DNA of 64,000 nt, from contig NZ_BDBE01000016.1 in the NCBI RefSeq assembly GCF_001612825.1, positions 1 through 64,000 of the forward strand, in the 5' to 3' direction. Within the stretch, counting starts at the first letter, position 1, and each line of letters opens with the position of its first letter. Shown here piece by piece: positions 53,919 to 61,478 of this stretch. The notes beneath the pieces were generated by a model. That model had not been told where the DNA came from and did not search any database. It saw nothing but the letters and a program-made list of their open reading frames with translations. The translations under genes were made by a program, and so were the position numbers. Source of the stretch: Nocardia caishijiensis NBRC 108228. Its GTDB lineage: Bacteria; Actinomycetota; Actinomycetes; Mycobacteriales; Mycobacteriaceae.

Positions 53919-54278
53919 ATGACAAATGTACGACAGAAGGGTGTCGCGGGCCCGGGAACGCTGCGCAAGCGCCCGAAAGTCAAGAAGGCGGGCCCCGATC
54001 GCGACGCGCCTTCACCGCTCGGGGCGGGCCGACTCGCCCAGGTGCGATTGCGCCGGGACGAAGTCGAGGCCTTGGACGAGGTGATGCGGACGCTCGATCT
54101 GGGTTCGACATCAGATGCGTTACGAGAAGGCCTGCGGCTCCTCGCCAAGGAAGCCGCCGAGGTCCGTGCCGTCGAAGAGATTCGCGACTTCTACGGCGAC
54201 CGCTCGGCGCCGCTGCCGGACGGAGTCGCCGAGCCGACAGACGAAGAGCTCGCGGCGGTGGATGAGATGACGTGGTGA
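53919..54278 (+). CDS. Ribbon-helix-helix antitoxin of a MazEF-like pair
   Basis: A 119-residue protein. After a basic, probably flexible N terminus (about 1-35) comes a ribbon-helix-helix core, RLAQVRLRRDEVEALDEVMRTL, then LGSTSDALREGLRLLAKEA; the acidic C terminus (DGVAEPTDEELAAVDEMTW) would wrap around the toxin. Such antitoxins repress their own operon. The ATG at 53919 has no clear Shine-Dalgarno sequence and may be leaderless. The stop overlaps the toxin start in GTGA, giving coupled translation. Confidence 0.78.
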   Translation: MTNVRQKGVAGPGTLRKRPKVKKAGPDRDAPSPLGAGRLAQVRLRRDEVEALDEVMRTLDLGSTSDALREGLRLLAKEAAEVRAVEEIRDFYGDRSAPLPDGVAEPTDEELAAVDEMTW

Positions 54279-54613
54279 GTACGGGCTCGGCCTTCAGAGG
54301 TGAAGTCTGGGCATGTGCTCTGCCGAGCCCGATGGGTCCGCATCCGGTGGTCGTCTTGACGGTCAACCGGATCGCCGAACCGCTGGCCGCCGTCACGGTG
54401 GCTGTGATCACCGGGACTTCCGGTCCCGAATCGACACATGTTCCGGTGGGCAAGGATGCCGGGCTGACCAAATACCAAGAGTCGTATGTGAACTGCGCCG
54501 ACCTGCACACTGTCTCGAAGGCGCGACTGCGTAAGAAGCTCGGCGTCCTCGCACTGCCCGAGATGCGTCGGGTGGAGAACGCGGTGCGCGTGATCCTCGG
54601 GTTGCAGCCCTGA
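54275..54613 (+). CDS. MazF/PemK-type toxin
   Basis: A 112-residue ribonuclease-type toxin of the MazF/PemK fold. FRGEVWACALPSPMGPHPVVVLTVNRI is the N-terminal barrel with the catalytic Arg-Gly-Glu start, and the C terminus (LHTVSKARLRKKLGVLALPEMRRVENAVRVILGL, residues about 77-110) holds the usual Ser/Thr and LG-L motifs. MazF toxins cut mRNA at short motifs. GTG at 54275 overlaps the antitoxin stop; GTG at 54272 is possible. The stop lies 2 bases from the convergent gene that follows. Confidence 0.82.
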   Translation: MSTGSAFRGEVWACALPSPMGPHPVVVLTVNRIAEPLAAVTVAVITGTSGPESTHVPVGKDAGLTKYQESYVNCADLHTVSKARLRKKLGVLALPEMRRVENAVRVILGLQP

Positions 54614-54615
54614 AT

Positions 54616-55437
54616 TCAGCCCACCGGTGTCAGGCGCAAACGCTCGGCGAGTTCGTTGAAGATGTAGAAGTTGGGGATGGTGTTGACGGGGGACAGGGAC
54701 ATCCACATGCCCGCCACTTTCAGGCGGATGTGTCCGCTGCGGGCGTCGATGAGTTGGATGTTAATCCAGGGGAAGGATTCGCCCTTGTAGGTGAGGGCGT
54801 CCAGGGACAGGCCGAGGTCGCCGAACTCCACGGTTTCGCCGTTGTCGATGGCGGCGACGGCGAGCGGGAGTTGAGTTGCGGTGACGGCGGATTGGATGGC
54901 GCGGGCCCATTCGCGGGCGCGGGCGAAACCCATTTCGTCGATCTCGGCGCGGCCTGCGGGCCCGGTGAGTTCGAGGCGGTAGACGACGGGGACCGTGTCG
55001 TGGAAGGGGATTTCCTCCTGCCGCACTTCGGTGGTGTCCCACCGGAATCCGGCGACGCGCTGACCGGAGTGGTACACCGTGACCCCGTGCTCGAACAGGT
55101 CGATCCGTGCGGCCCGGTTCTGCCGGTTGATGATCCCGCGTCGGAAAGCCAGCATCACCGGGATCGCCGCGATCATGAGCAGGGCGAGGGCGCCGGGCCA
55201 GGCACCGACGATCAGGCAGATCACCCCGATGAACGCGATGCAGCCCGCGACGATGCCGCATCCGCGCACGAAGGTGTCGTCGGCCGGGGTGGCCAGGAAG
55301 GTGTCGCGGTGCGCACCGAGCTGCTGGTACTCCGCCATGAGGTGTATCAGCTGGCTCAACGGCACGGGGTGGCGAACCTCGGCTACGGTCTCCGGCCTGT
55401 TCGGAGTGATCACTTGTCCCTCCATGAGGCGTTTCAT
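54616..55437 (-). CDS. Membrane protein with PH-like domain, DUF6585-like
   Basis: A 273-residue protein. A cytoplasmic N terminus with SQLIHLMAEYQQLGAHRDTFLAT precedes two adjacent membrane helices (about 57-95). A beta-rich domain with DLFEHGVTVYHSGQRVAGFRWDTTEVRQ follows, like the PH-type membrane proteins of actinobacteria labelled DUF6585. Function unknown. The start is uncertain: ATG at 55437 or 55425; the longer frame to 55686 is not supported. Divergent from the SRPBCC gene at 55569. Confidence 0.65.
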   Translation of the reverse strand: MKRLMEGQVITPNRPETVAEVRHPVPLSQLIHLMAEYQQLGAHRDTFLATPADDTFVRGCGIVAGCIAFIGVICLIVGAWPGALALLMIAAIPVMLAFRRGIINRQNRAARIDLFEHGVTVYHSGQRVAGFRWDTTEVRQEEIPFHDTVPVVYRLELTGPAGRAEIDEMGFARAREWARAIQSAVTATQLPLAVAAIDNGETVEFGDLGLSLDALTYKGESFPWINIQLIDARSGHIRLKVAGMWMSLSPVNTIPNFYIFNELAERLRLTPVG

Positions 55438-55568
55438 CCGCGGCGAAGCGTATTCGACCGACGCGGATAACGCCACCTGTAGGTCGCCCGGAATCCGCCT
55501 ACGACCGGCCTGGACACGCTCCATACGCATGCGTATGGTTGGCGAAAGGGGACGCGCTGAGAGGTCCG

Positions 55569-56063
55569 ATGATGATCCGCAATATTCACGAGCGAACAGT
55601 TCAGGCACCCGCCGCGCAGGTCGGCGAACTGCTCGACGAAGTGGCGATCGCGGGAAACCCGTTGTGGCCCACCGAGAAATGGCCACCGCTGGAATTGGAC
55701 GGTCCCCTCGGTGCGGGTGCGAACGGCGGCCACGGCGACGTCCATTACGCCTGCACCGCCTACCGTCCGGGCGAATTCGTGGAGTTCACCTTCGCTCCCG
55801 GCTTCCTGCTGGAGGGCACCCATACTTTCGAGGTGATCGACGATGGTGTGTCAACCACCCTGCGCCACGTGATCGCCGCCGAAACCCGTGGCATCACCGG
55901 GTTCCTGGCCTGGCACCTCGCCATCCGCCCACTGCACGACGCCCTGCTCGAGGAACTGCTCGACAATGCCGAAACCGCCGTCGGCACTCCGCCCACGCCG
56001 TTCCGGTGGCCGCTGCGCACCCGCGTCCTCTTCTGGATTTCTGTCAAGCTCGGTGTCGACTAA
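55569..56063 (+). CDS. SRPBCC family protein
   Basis: A 164-residue helix-grip fold protein: RNIHERTVQAPAAQVGELLDEV at the start, GDVHYACTAYRPGEFVEFTFAP in the middle and a long C-terminal helix (WHLAIRPLHDALLEELLDNAE). Ligand unknown. GAGAGG five bases before ATG at 55569 fixes the start. Its last four bases overlap the convergent TetR gene. Confidence 0.78.
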   Translation: MMIRNIHERTVQAPAAQVGELLDEVAIAGNPLWPTEKWPPLELDGPLGAGANGGHGDVHYACTAYRPGEFVEFTFAPGFLLEGTHTFEVIDDGVSTTLRHVIAAETRGITGFLAWHLAIRPLHDALLEELLDNAETAVGTPPTPFRWPLRTRVLFWISVKLGVD

Positions 56064-56614
56064 CTCAGCCGTTCGAGAATGGAATCCACCAGTTCGCCGG
56101 TAGGGGGCAGACTTTCGGGCGACATACGCGCCAGCTGATTGATCCCGTGATAAATCCCCACCGCCACCGCCGCACGCGTATCCGCTTGTGCCGCAGGAAC
56201 TCCGAGTAAACGCAACTGCCCGGCCACGTACTCGATCCGTCGCGCGGCCACCCGCCGCATGGTCGCCGCCACCGGCGGTTGGTCGATGGCGGCGAGCAGT
56301 GCCAATTCCTCGCGACCCTCGGTGGCGTAGTCGATGACATCGGTGAACAGCGCTCGCAACCGTTCGGCGGGGTCGGCGAGCTGCTCGAGACTGGCGATCA
56401 CCGCGTCGGTGCCCTCGCGTTCCCAGTGCGCGAGCACGGCCTCGACGAGGGCGGCGCGGTCCTTGAAATGCCAGTAGAAGCTGCCCTTGGTGGCGCCGAG
56501 GCGTTTGGCGAGCGGTTCCACGGCCACGGCGGCGAGACCGTTCTCGCCGAGGGCGACGATCGCGGCGGCGACCCAGTCGTCGGCGCTGAGCCTGCGGGGA
56601 GACTTCACGGCCAT
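56060..56614 (-). CDS. TetR/AcrR family transcriptional regulator
   Basis: A 184-residue TetR protein. HTH in LSADDWVAAAIVALGENGLAAVAVEPLAKRLGATKGSFYWHFKDR (about 9-53), followed by a ligand-binding domain with DPAERLRALFTDVI. It is divergent from an alpha/beta hydrolase gene only 30 bases away, so their promoters overlap and the hydrolase is the likely target. No clear palindrome is visible in the short gap. Confidence 0.87.
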   Translation of the reverse strand: MAVKSPRRLSADDWVAAAIVALGENGLAAVAVEPLAKRLGATKGSFYWHFKDRAALVEAVLAHWEREGTDAVIASLEQLADPAERLRALFTDVIDYATEGREELALLAAIDQPPVAATMRRVAARRIEYVAGQLRLLGVPAAQADTRAAVAVGIYHGINQLARMSPESLPPTGELVDSILERLS

Positions 56615-56643
56615 ACGCTATCGAATGGCCGCGCTAGGCTCGA

Positions 56644-57420
56644 GTGGTGGAGTTTGTCGACGAGGGTGCGGGTCCGGTGATCGTCTGCGTGCACGGCATC
56701 CCCGGCTCGGTCGACTGGTTCGGCGCGGTCGCCGAGCGGCTCACCTCCCGCTTCCGAGTGATCCGCCTCGACCTGCGTGACCCCGTCGAGGATTTCGCCG
56801 CGCCCGCCAGGACCGCACCGCTGGCGGCCCTGTTCGAGGAACTCGACCTGTCCGACGTGACGGTGGTCGGCCATTCGTTCGGCGCGGAAATCGCCCTCGA
56901 GCTGGCCACCCTGCCCCGCGTGGCGCGGGCGGTTGTGATCGGCCAGAGCCCGGACTACACCGTCGCGCGGATTCCGGGATTCGCCAGGTGGGTGGTTCGT
57001 CCGTGGTCGGTGCGGCTCGCGCAGCGGTGGACGCCCGGTTTCGTGATCCGCCTCGGCAACCGCACCCTGTTCGCCCCGCGTTTCCGGTACGCGTCGGTTC
57101 CCGGACTGTCGGAAGCGGTGGTGCGCGACTTCCGCTCGGCCGCCCCGGCGGGCCTGGCCTATGCCGTGGGCGAGCGCGCCGCCGAGTTCGCCGCGCGCCC
57201 ACTCGATGCCCGCGTGGCGGCGCTCGATGTCCCGGTGCTCGCCGTGCACGGCCGCCACGACCATCTCTACGACGCCACCGCCACCCTCGACAGATACGCC
57301 GCGGCCGGGGCGCGCACCCACCTGGTCGAGCACGCCGGGCATTCCCCGCAGGTCGAGCAGCCGGACGAATTCGTCACTGTGCTGGCGGAATTCGTGCGCT
57401 CAGAACCCGTCGAGCGCTGA
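56644..57420 (+). CDS. Alpha/beta hydrolase
   Basis: A 258-residue serine hydrolase. Oxyanion-hole HGIPGSVDWF near residue 17, nucleophile elbow VVGHSFGAEIALEL with Ser near 80, acid in VHGRHDHLY and His in VEHAGHSPQVEQP near the C terminus make a full triad. Esterase, C-C hydrolase or haloperoxidase-like activity cannot be told apart. GTG at 56644 or 56647. Its last 21 bases overlap the convergent lipoprotein gene. Confidence 0.85.
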   Translation: MVEFVDEGAGPVIVCVHGIPGSVDWFGAVAERLTSRFRVIRLDLRDPVEDFAAPARTAPLAALFEELDLSDVTVVGHSFGAEIALELATLPRVARAVVIGQSPDYTVARIPGFARWVVRPWSVRLAQRWTPGFVIRLGNRTLFAPRFRYASVPGLSEAVVRDFRSAAPAGLAYAVGERAAEFAARPLDARVAALDVPVLAVHGRHDHLYDATATLDRYAAAGARTHLVEHAGHSPQVEQPDEFVTVLAEFVRSEPVER

Positions 57421-58347
57421 CACCACGAAGGTCCCCGGCTTCTCCTGCCCGCCCATCGGCCCGCCCTTGTCGAATTGCGACGACACGATCAGCGCCCGGT
57501 CCCCGGAGTGCACCATCGTGGTGGGGATGCCCAGTGCGGGGTCGTGGAATTCACCCTCGCGCGTCGCTGTGCGGCCGTTGTCGGTGATCGTCCACCGGCT
57601 GATGGTGTTGTCGGTATTGTGCACCACCCACAATGTGTCGCCGCGCAGCTCGAGGCCGTCGCCGTGGAGCACGGTGCCGCCGGTCTTGGCGACCTTGCTG
57701 ATCGGTTCGGCGCCGGTGAGGTCGATGCGATACAGCTCGCCCGCCGACATCGCGACGACCAGCAGGTACGTGCCCGCCTCGTCGGCCACGATGCCGTTGA
57801 GTTCGAAGGTCTTCGGGTCCCGTGGTCCCAGGACCGGCGCCAGGTCGGCGGCGACGGTGAGCTCCGGGCCCTGCCCGAGGGCGGCGCGGTAGACGACATT
57901 GCGGATGCTGTCGGTGAGGTAGGCGCTGCCGTCGGCGCCGAAGGCCAGGTCGTTGACGAAGTGCGGTTGCGTGCCCGGCACCTCGAATCGGGCGAGCGGG
58001 GCGCGAGAACCGGTGTCGTACACCGTGACTCCCGAGGTGGAGTCGATCACCCACAGTCGGCCGTCGCGGTCGACGCGCAGACCGTTGGTCGTTTTGCGAC
58101 CGTCGGCGCCTGCGGGCAAGAACACCTCGGCGGTTTTCGCACCGGCGGCGGCGCGGAACACGGTGCCGTCGGCGTAGGAGCCCACGTAGCTGTCGCCGGT
58201 TCGTGAGTCCAGTGCGATGCCCTCGGGGTAGACGGCGGTGCCCGGCAGCTCGTAAGCGGTGCTCAGGGCGGGTTTCGCTGCGCTATCGCAGGCAGTGAGC
58301 GCGAGGCAAGCGACAGCCATCGCGAGCGTTGTGCCGGATCTGATCAT
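57400..58347 (-). CDS. Lipoprotein with SMP-30/NHL-like beta-propeller
   Basis: A 315-residue lipoprotein: signal peptide with lipobox LTAC (Cys 20), then a six-bladed propeller with repeated blade motifs (YPEGIALDSRTGDSYVGSY, NGLRVDRDGRLWVIDS, VNDLAFGADGSAYLTDS, NGIVADEAGTYLLVV). SMP-30/gluconolactonase relatives bind a metal and hydrolyse lactones; some are just binding scaffolds. It is divergent from a MarR gene, with an ATTAGA-N2-TCTAAT palindrome between them, so it is probably MarR-controlled. Confidence 0.82.
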   Translation of the reverse strand: MIRSGTTLAMAVACLALTACDSAAKPALSTAYELPGTAVYPEGIALDSRTGDSYVGSYADGTVFRAAAGAKTAEVFLPAGADGRKTTNGLRVDRDGRLWVIDSTSGVTVYDTGSRAPLARFEVPGTQPHFVNDLAFGADGSAYLTDSIRNVVYRAALGQGPELTVAADLAPVLGPRDPKTFELNGIVADEAGTYLLVVAMSAGELYRIDLTGAEPISKVAKTGGTVLHGDGLELRGDTLWVVHNTDNTISRWTITDNGRTATREGEFHDPALGIPTTMVHSGDRALIVSSQFDKGGPMGGQEKPGTFVVSALDGF

Positions 58348-58402
58348 GATGAAGCCTCTCGTTCACGTAATGCCTCGAATCAATCAACGAGTAGGAATTT
58401 AG

Positions 58403-58416
58403 ATTAGAGGTCTAAT
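58403..58416. promoter_or_regulatory. MarR-type operator in the divergent region
   Basis: ATTAGA (58403-58408), two bases, TCTAAT (58411-58416). This A/T-rich palindrome stands out from the surroundings, is centrally placed between the divergent lipoprotein and MarR genes, and should control both. Confidence 0.65.
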
Positions 58417-58461
58417 GATCGTCAAGACTGTTACTCCAGAGTGGGCGGATACCATGACCGC

Positions 58462-58911
58462 ATGACGTCCATGCCCTCGACCGAGAGGCTGGGCACGTTT
58501 CTCAAGCGTGCCGAGCAAGCGATGATCGCGGCGAAGACGGCCGCGCTCAAACCGGCCGGGCTGACGGTTCCGCAGTTCAGCGCACTGATGTACCTCGCCG
58601 AGAACCCCGGTATCTCGGCGGCCGCGCTCGCCCGCCTCGCGGGCGTGACGCCACCGACGATGAACACGGTCCTGACCAATCTGCAGGACCGCGGCCTGGT
58701 CGAGCGCTCACCGCACGAGTGGCACAAGAACGTGCTCGAGACGCGGCTGACCGAGGCGGGCCGAGAAGTCACCGCCGCGGCCGACGCTCGCGCGATCGGG
58801 GTGGAACGCGCCGTCGCCGCTCGGTTCACCGCCGAGGAGTTCGCCACGCTCACCGCGCTGTTGACCCGCACGGCACAGGCATTCGACGAGGTCCGCCAGG
58901 AACTGCCGTAG
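58462..58911 (+). CDS. MarR family transcriptional regulator
   Basis: A 149-residue winged-helix regulator. The HTH is ISAAALARLAGVTPPTMNTVLTNLQDRGLVER (about 46-77) followed by the wing with a charged LETRLTEAGREV. Helices at both ends form the dimer interface. ATG at 58462 is preferred; GTG at 58441 in frame is possible. Divergent from the propeller lipoprotein, its likely target. A perfect terminator follows. Confidence 0.87.
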   Translation: MTSMPSTERLGTFLKRAEQAMIAAKTAALKPAGLTVPQFSALMYLAENPGISAAALARLAGVTPPTMNTVLTNLQDRGLVERSPHEWHKNVLETRLTEAGREVTAAADARAIGVERAVAARFTAEEFATLTALLTRTAQAFDEVRQELP

Positions 58912-58920
58912 CAACGCGAA

Positions 58921-58948
58921 GAGCCCGCCGGATGATTCCGGCGGGCTC
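58921..58948. terminator. Bidirectional hairpin terminator
   Basis: GAGCCCGCCGGA (58921-58932) and its exact complement (58937-58948) around a 4-base loop, between the convergent MarR and SRPBCC genes. Confidence 0.9.
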
Positions 58949-58963
58949 TCGAGGTGCGGTGGG

Positions 58964-59413
58964 TCAGCGTTCGGCCGCGGCCTTGATCTTGCGCAGTGTC
59001 TCGTGCATGCCCGAGACGAGATCGGCCTCGAACTTCTGCTCGCCACCGGCGATCTTCACGACCGGGCCCATCCAGCCGGGCAGCCCCTTGGGGTCGAGGG
59101 TGCGGCGCTCGACCACGCGGGTGCCCGCCGCGGTCGGTGCGAGTTCGTAGCTCCACACCGTGTGGTTCTCGTTCATCCGGAACGCGAGCGCGGTGTTGGG
59201 CACGAATCGGACGATGCGCGAGCTGGTCGGCCACACCTTCCAGCCGTCGCGGTTGAGGTTGATGGTGCGTGCCCCTTCACGCACCCCGCCGATCGCCACC
59301 ATCTTCACCGTGGTCGGGCTGAACTCCGACATCCGGTCGAGGTCCGCCAGGATCGACCAGACCTTCTCCGGCGATGCGGCGATGTCGATGCTTGCTTCGA
59401 GATTGTTCGGCAA
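58964..59413 (-). CDS. SRPBCC family protein (polyketide cyclase-like)
   Basis: A 149-residue helix-grip protein. ASIDIAASPEKVWSILADLDRMSEFSP is the typical opening; VWSYELAPTAAGTRVVERRTLDPKG and a long C-terminal helix follow. Family members bind lipids or aromatics. The start is TTG at 59413, placed by GGAGG six bases upstream; no ATG or GTG fits. Confidence 0.82.
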   Translation of the reverse strand: MPNNLEASIDIAASPEKVWSILADLDRMSEFSPTTVKMVAIGGVREGARTINLNRDGWKVWPTSSRIVRFVPNTALAFRMNENHTVWSYELAPTAAGTRVVERRTLDPKGLPGWMGPVVKIAGGEQKFEADLVSGMHETLRKIKAAAER

Positions 59414-59651
59414 CGGTGCCTCCGATTCACGTGACGTTCGGTCACACTGAGCATAGGGACCGATGTGGTGGCTGCCCTCCGCCCACGGTCGGATTTGTTC
59501 GACCGCCCAGGTTTTCGGGGCTTGTGGGTTCTCACAGAAAAGTGGGGGAAATTCCTTTAAAACACCTCCTATTCACATTCGCCTTCGGTATCGTCCGAGA
59601 CGGCAAATCGCCAGTGACAGAAGGTCACAGAGTGTCAACTTGGAGTGCACC

Positions 59652-59774
59652 ATGCTTTACAACATCACCGAGTCCAACTCCGGCAGCAGCGGCGACGGCG
59701 GCATCCTCGCCCTGCTGATGAGTCTGCTCACCAGTTCGATGAGCACCGGCTCGGCTCAGACCTCAGGTAACTGA
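59652..59774 (+). CDS. Small peptide gene (40 aa)
   Basis: MLYNITESNSGSSGDGGIL followed by a hydrophobic stretch LALLMSLLTSSM and a Ser/Thr tail. TTGGAG precedes the ATG. The composition (polar Gly/Ser start, one short hydrophobic helix) recalls small secreted or membrane-active peptides of actinobacteria, but there is no signal peptide. A GTGAC-N5-GTCAC palindrome lies at 59614-59628, 24 bases upstream, and hairpins follow the stop. Not a known family. Confidence 0.4.
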   Translation: MLYNITESNSGSSGDGGILALLMSLLTSSMSTGSAQTSGN

Positions 59775-59829
59775 CCGCATCTGGAGCGAACTTCCGGCTA
59801 ACGCGCGGTAAGCCGGGAGAGCTGTCGTT

Positions 59830-59860
59830 GGGCCCGATCCATGACGAGGGGATCGGGCCC
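59830..59860 (+). terminator. Hairpin terminator before the TetR-hydrolase operon
   Basis: GGGCCCGATCC (59830-59840) and its exact complement (59850-59860) with a 9-base loop, followed by TTCGGTATT. A weaker hairpin CCGGCT/AGCCGG lies at 59794-59816. Together they end the small peptide transcript. Confidence 0.8.
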
Positions 59861-59879
59861 TTCGGTATTGTCAGCGACA

Positions 59880-60512
59880 ATGTCACAGGATGCGAATACG
59901 GGACGAATGTATGCCGGGCAGCCCGTAGAGGACCGGCAACGCCAGCGGCGTGCGCGTTTTCTGGAGTCAGGCCTGACGGTCTTCGCGCGCGACGGGTACG
60001 CCAACAGTTCGGTCGGTGCCATCTGTAAGGACGCCGGACTGTCGTCGCGGCAGTTCTACGAGGAGTTCACCGGTCGCGAATCGCTGCTGCTCGAACTGTA
60101 CGAGCAGATCGACCGCGAATCCCGCGAGGCGGTGGCCGCGGCCCTCGAGGCCAAGAGCGACGCGAGCGCGATCGACCAGATCGACGCGGCGGTCCGCGCG
60201 TACGTCGAGACCATCGGCACCGATCCGCGCAAGGCGCGGGTGGCGCTGGTCGAGGTGGTCGGTGCCGGACCCAAGGTCGAGAAGTTCCGCCTCGAGCTAC
60301 GCCGCGTGTGGGGTTCGTTGCTGGCCGGTGCCGCCGAGGACGCGGCCATGCACGGCGAGATCCCCCCGGGCGATTACGAGTTGCGCGTGCTCGCCATCAT
60401 CGGCGCGGTGAACTATGTGGTCGACGGCTGGAGCGGTGCCGATCCGCGGCCGCCGCTCGACGATGTGATCCAGGTGCTGAGCCGGGTGATCCTCGGCGCG
60501 GTCGGGGCTTGA
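59880..60512 (+). CDS. TetR/AcrR family transcriptional regulator
   Basis: A 210-residue TetR protein. HTH in RRARFLESGLTVFARDGYANSSVGAICKDAGLSSRQFYEEF (split, about 20-61). A Phe-Tyr-Glu-Glu-Phe ending of the recognition helix is normal for the family. ATG at 59880 is the first start after the terminator. The stop overlaps the hydrolase start (TGATG), so the two genes form a coupled operon. Confidence 0.87.
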   Translation: MSQDANTGRMYAGQPVEDRQRQRRARFLESGLTVFARDGYANSSVGAICKDAGLSSRQFYEEFTGRESLLLELYEQIDRESREAVAAALEAKSDASAIDQIDAAVRAYVETIGTDPRKARVALVEVVGAGPKVEKFRLELRRVWGSLLAGAAEDAAMHGEIPPGDYELRVLAIIGAVNYVVDGWSGADPRPPLDDVIQVLSRVILGAVGA

Positions 60513-61381
60513 TGGCGCGGGTCGAGACCGTCCCGATCCAGGTGCCCGACGGCACCACCCTGCCCGTGCGGCTGATTTCCGCCCACGGGCCGCACCGTCA
60601 TCCGGTGACCCCCGACGCCCCGCGCCCGGCGGTCGTGATCGTGCCCGGTCTCGCCGTGCCCGGCGAGTTCTACGAGTACTTCGGGCACCAGTTGGCCGGG
60701 CGCGGATTCGATGTCGCCATCGGTGAATTGCGTGGTCAGGGCGGTAGCACCCATCGTCCCGGCGCCGAAAGCACGTACGGCTACCACGAATTGGTCGCCG
60801 TGGATTTCCCGGCGATGCTGCAGGTGGTGCGTCACCGTTTCCCCAGCAGCACCCCGTACCTGCTCGGGCACAGTATGGGCGGCCAGCTGTCGGTGCTGTA
60901 CGCGGCCCGGGTGCGCGGCAGGCTCGGCGGACTGATCCTGATCGCCTCCGGCACACCGTATTACCGCGGCTACCGGGGTGTGCTCGGCCCCGGGGTGCTC
61001 GTCGGCACGGCCGCGGTGGCGGTCGCGTCGAATCTCGCCGGTTTCTGGCCGGGTGACATGCTGGGCAAGCGGGCATACGGCCGCCAGTCCAAGGTGCTCA
61101 TGTCGGACTGGGCCCGCCTGGCTCGGACCGGCCGCTTCGTTCCGGTCGGTGCCGATATCGATTACGAGGAACGCGTCGCGCGGCTGAAGTTCCCGGTGCT
61201 GTCGATCACCATCGAGGGCGACGAGATGACCCCGCAGACCTCCGCCGACCATCTGCTGAGCAAGATGCCCGCCGCCGAGGTCACCCGCCGGTTCGAGCCG
61301 GAACCGCTGGGGCACAACGGGTGGATCACCAACCCGGACTCCACCGTCGACGCCGTCGAGAAGTGGCTACGCGACCGCTGA
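60512..61381 (+). CDS. Alpha/beta hydrolase (serine aminopeptidase/lysophospholipase-like)
   Basis: A 289-residue alpha/beta hydrolase. The nucleophile elbow is YLLGHSMGGQLSVLYAA with Ser near 126; IVPGLAVPGEFYEYF is the oxyanion region; ITIEGDEMTPQTSADHLL gives the acid and PLGHNGW the His. The layout resembles monoglyceride lipase/lysophospholipase-type enzymes. Long-chain alcohol esters or lipids are plausible substrates. It is coupled to the upstream TetR gene. Confidence 0.83.
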   Translation: MARVETVPIQVPDGTTLPVRLISAHGPHRHPVTPDAPRPAVVIVPGLAVPGEFYEYFGHQLAGRGFDVAIGELRGQGGSTHRPGAESTYGYHELVAVDFPAMLQVVRHRFPSSTPYLLGHSMGGQLSVLYAARVRGRLGGLILIASGTPYYRGYRGVLGPGVLVGTAAVAVASNLAGFWPGDMLGKRAYGRQSKVLMSDWARLARTGRFVPVGADIDYEERVARLKFPVLSITIEGDEMTPQTSADHLLSKMPAAEVTRRFEPEPLGHNGWITNPDSTVDAVEKWLRDR

Positions 61382-61439
61382 GCCGCGAACACAGACGATC
61401 GAATCGCGCGGGAACAAAACCGGTTCGCTGAATACATAT

Positions 61440-61469
61440 ATTCGTCATACTGGTCCATATGCGACGAAT
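61440..61469 (+). promoter_or_regulatory. Inverted repeat in the MocR-type gene promoter
   Basis: ATTCGTC (61440-61446) and GACGAAT (61463-61469) are exact complements with a 16-base gap that includes CATACTGGTCCATATG, itself nearly symmetric. The element ends one base before GGAG of the following gene and lies in an A/T-rich patch. Probable autoregulatory site or promoter. Confidence 0.55.
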
Positions 61470-61478
61470 GGAGAATCG

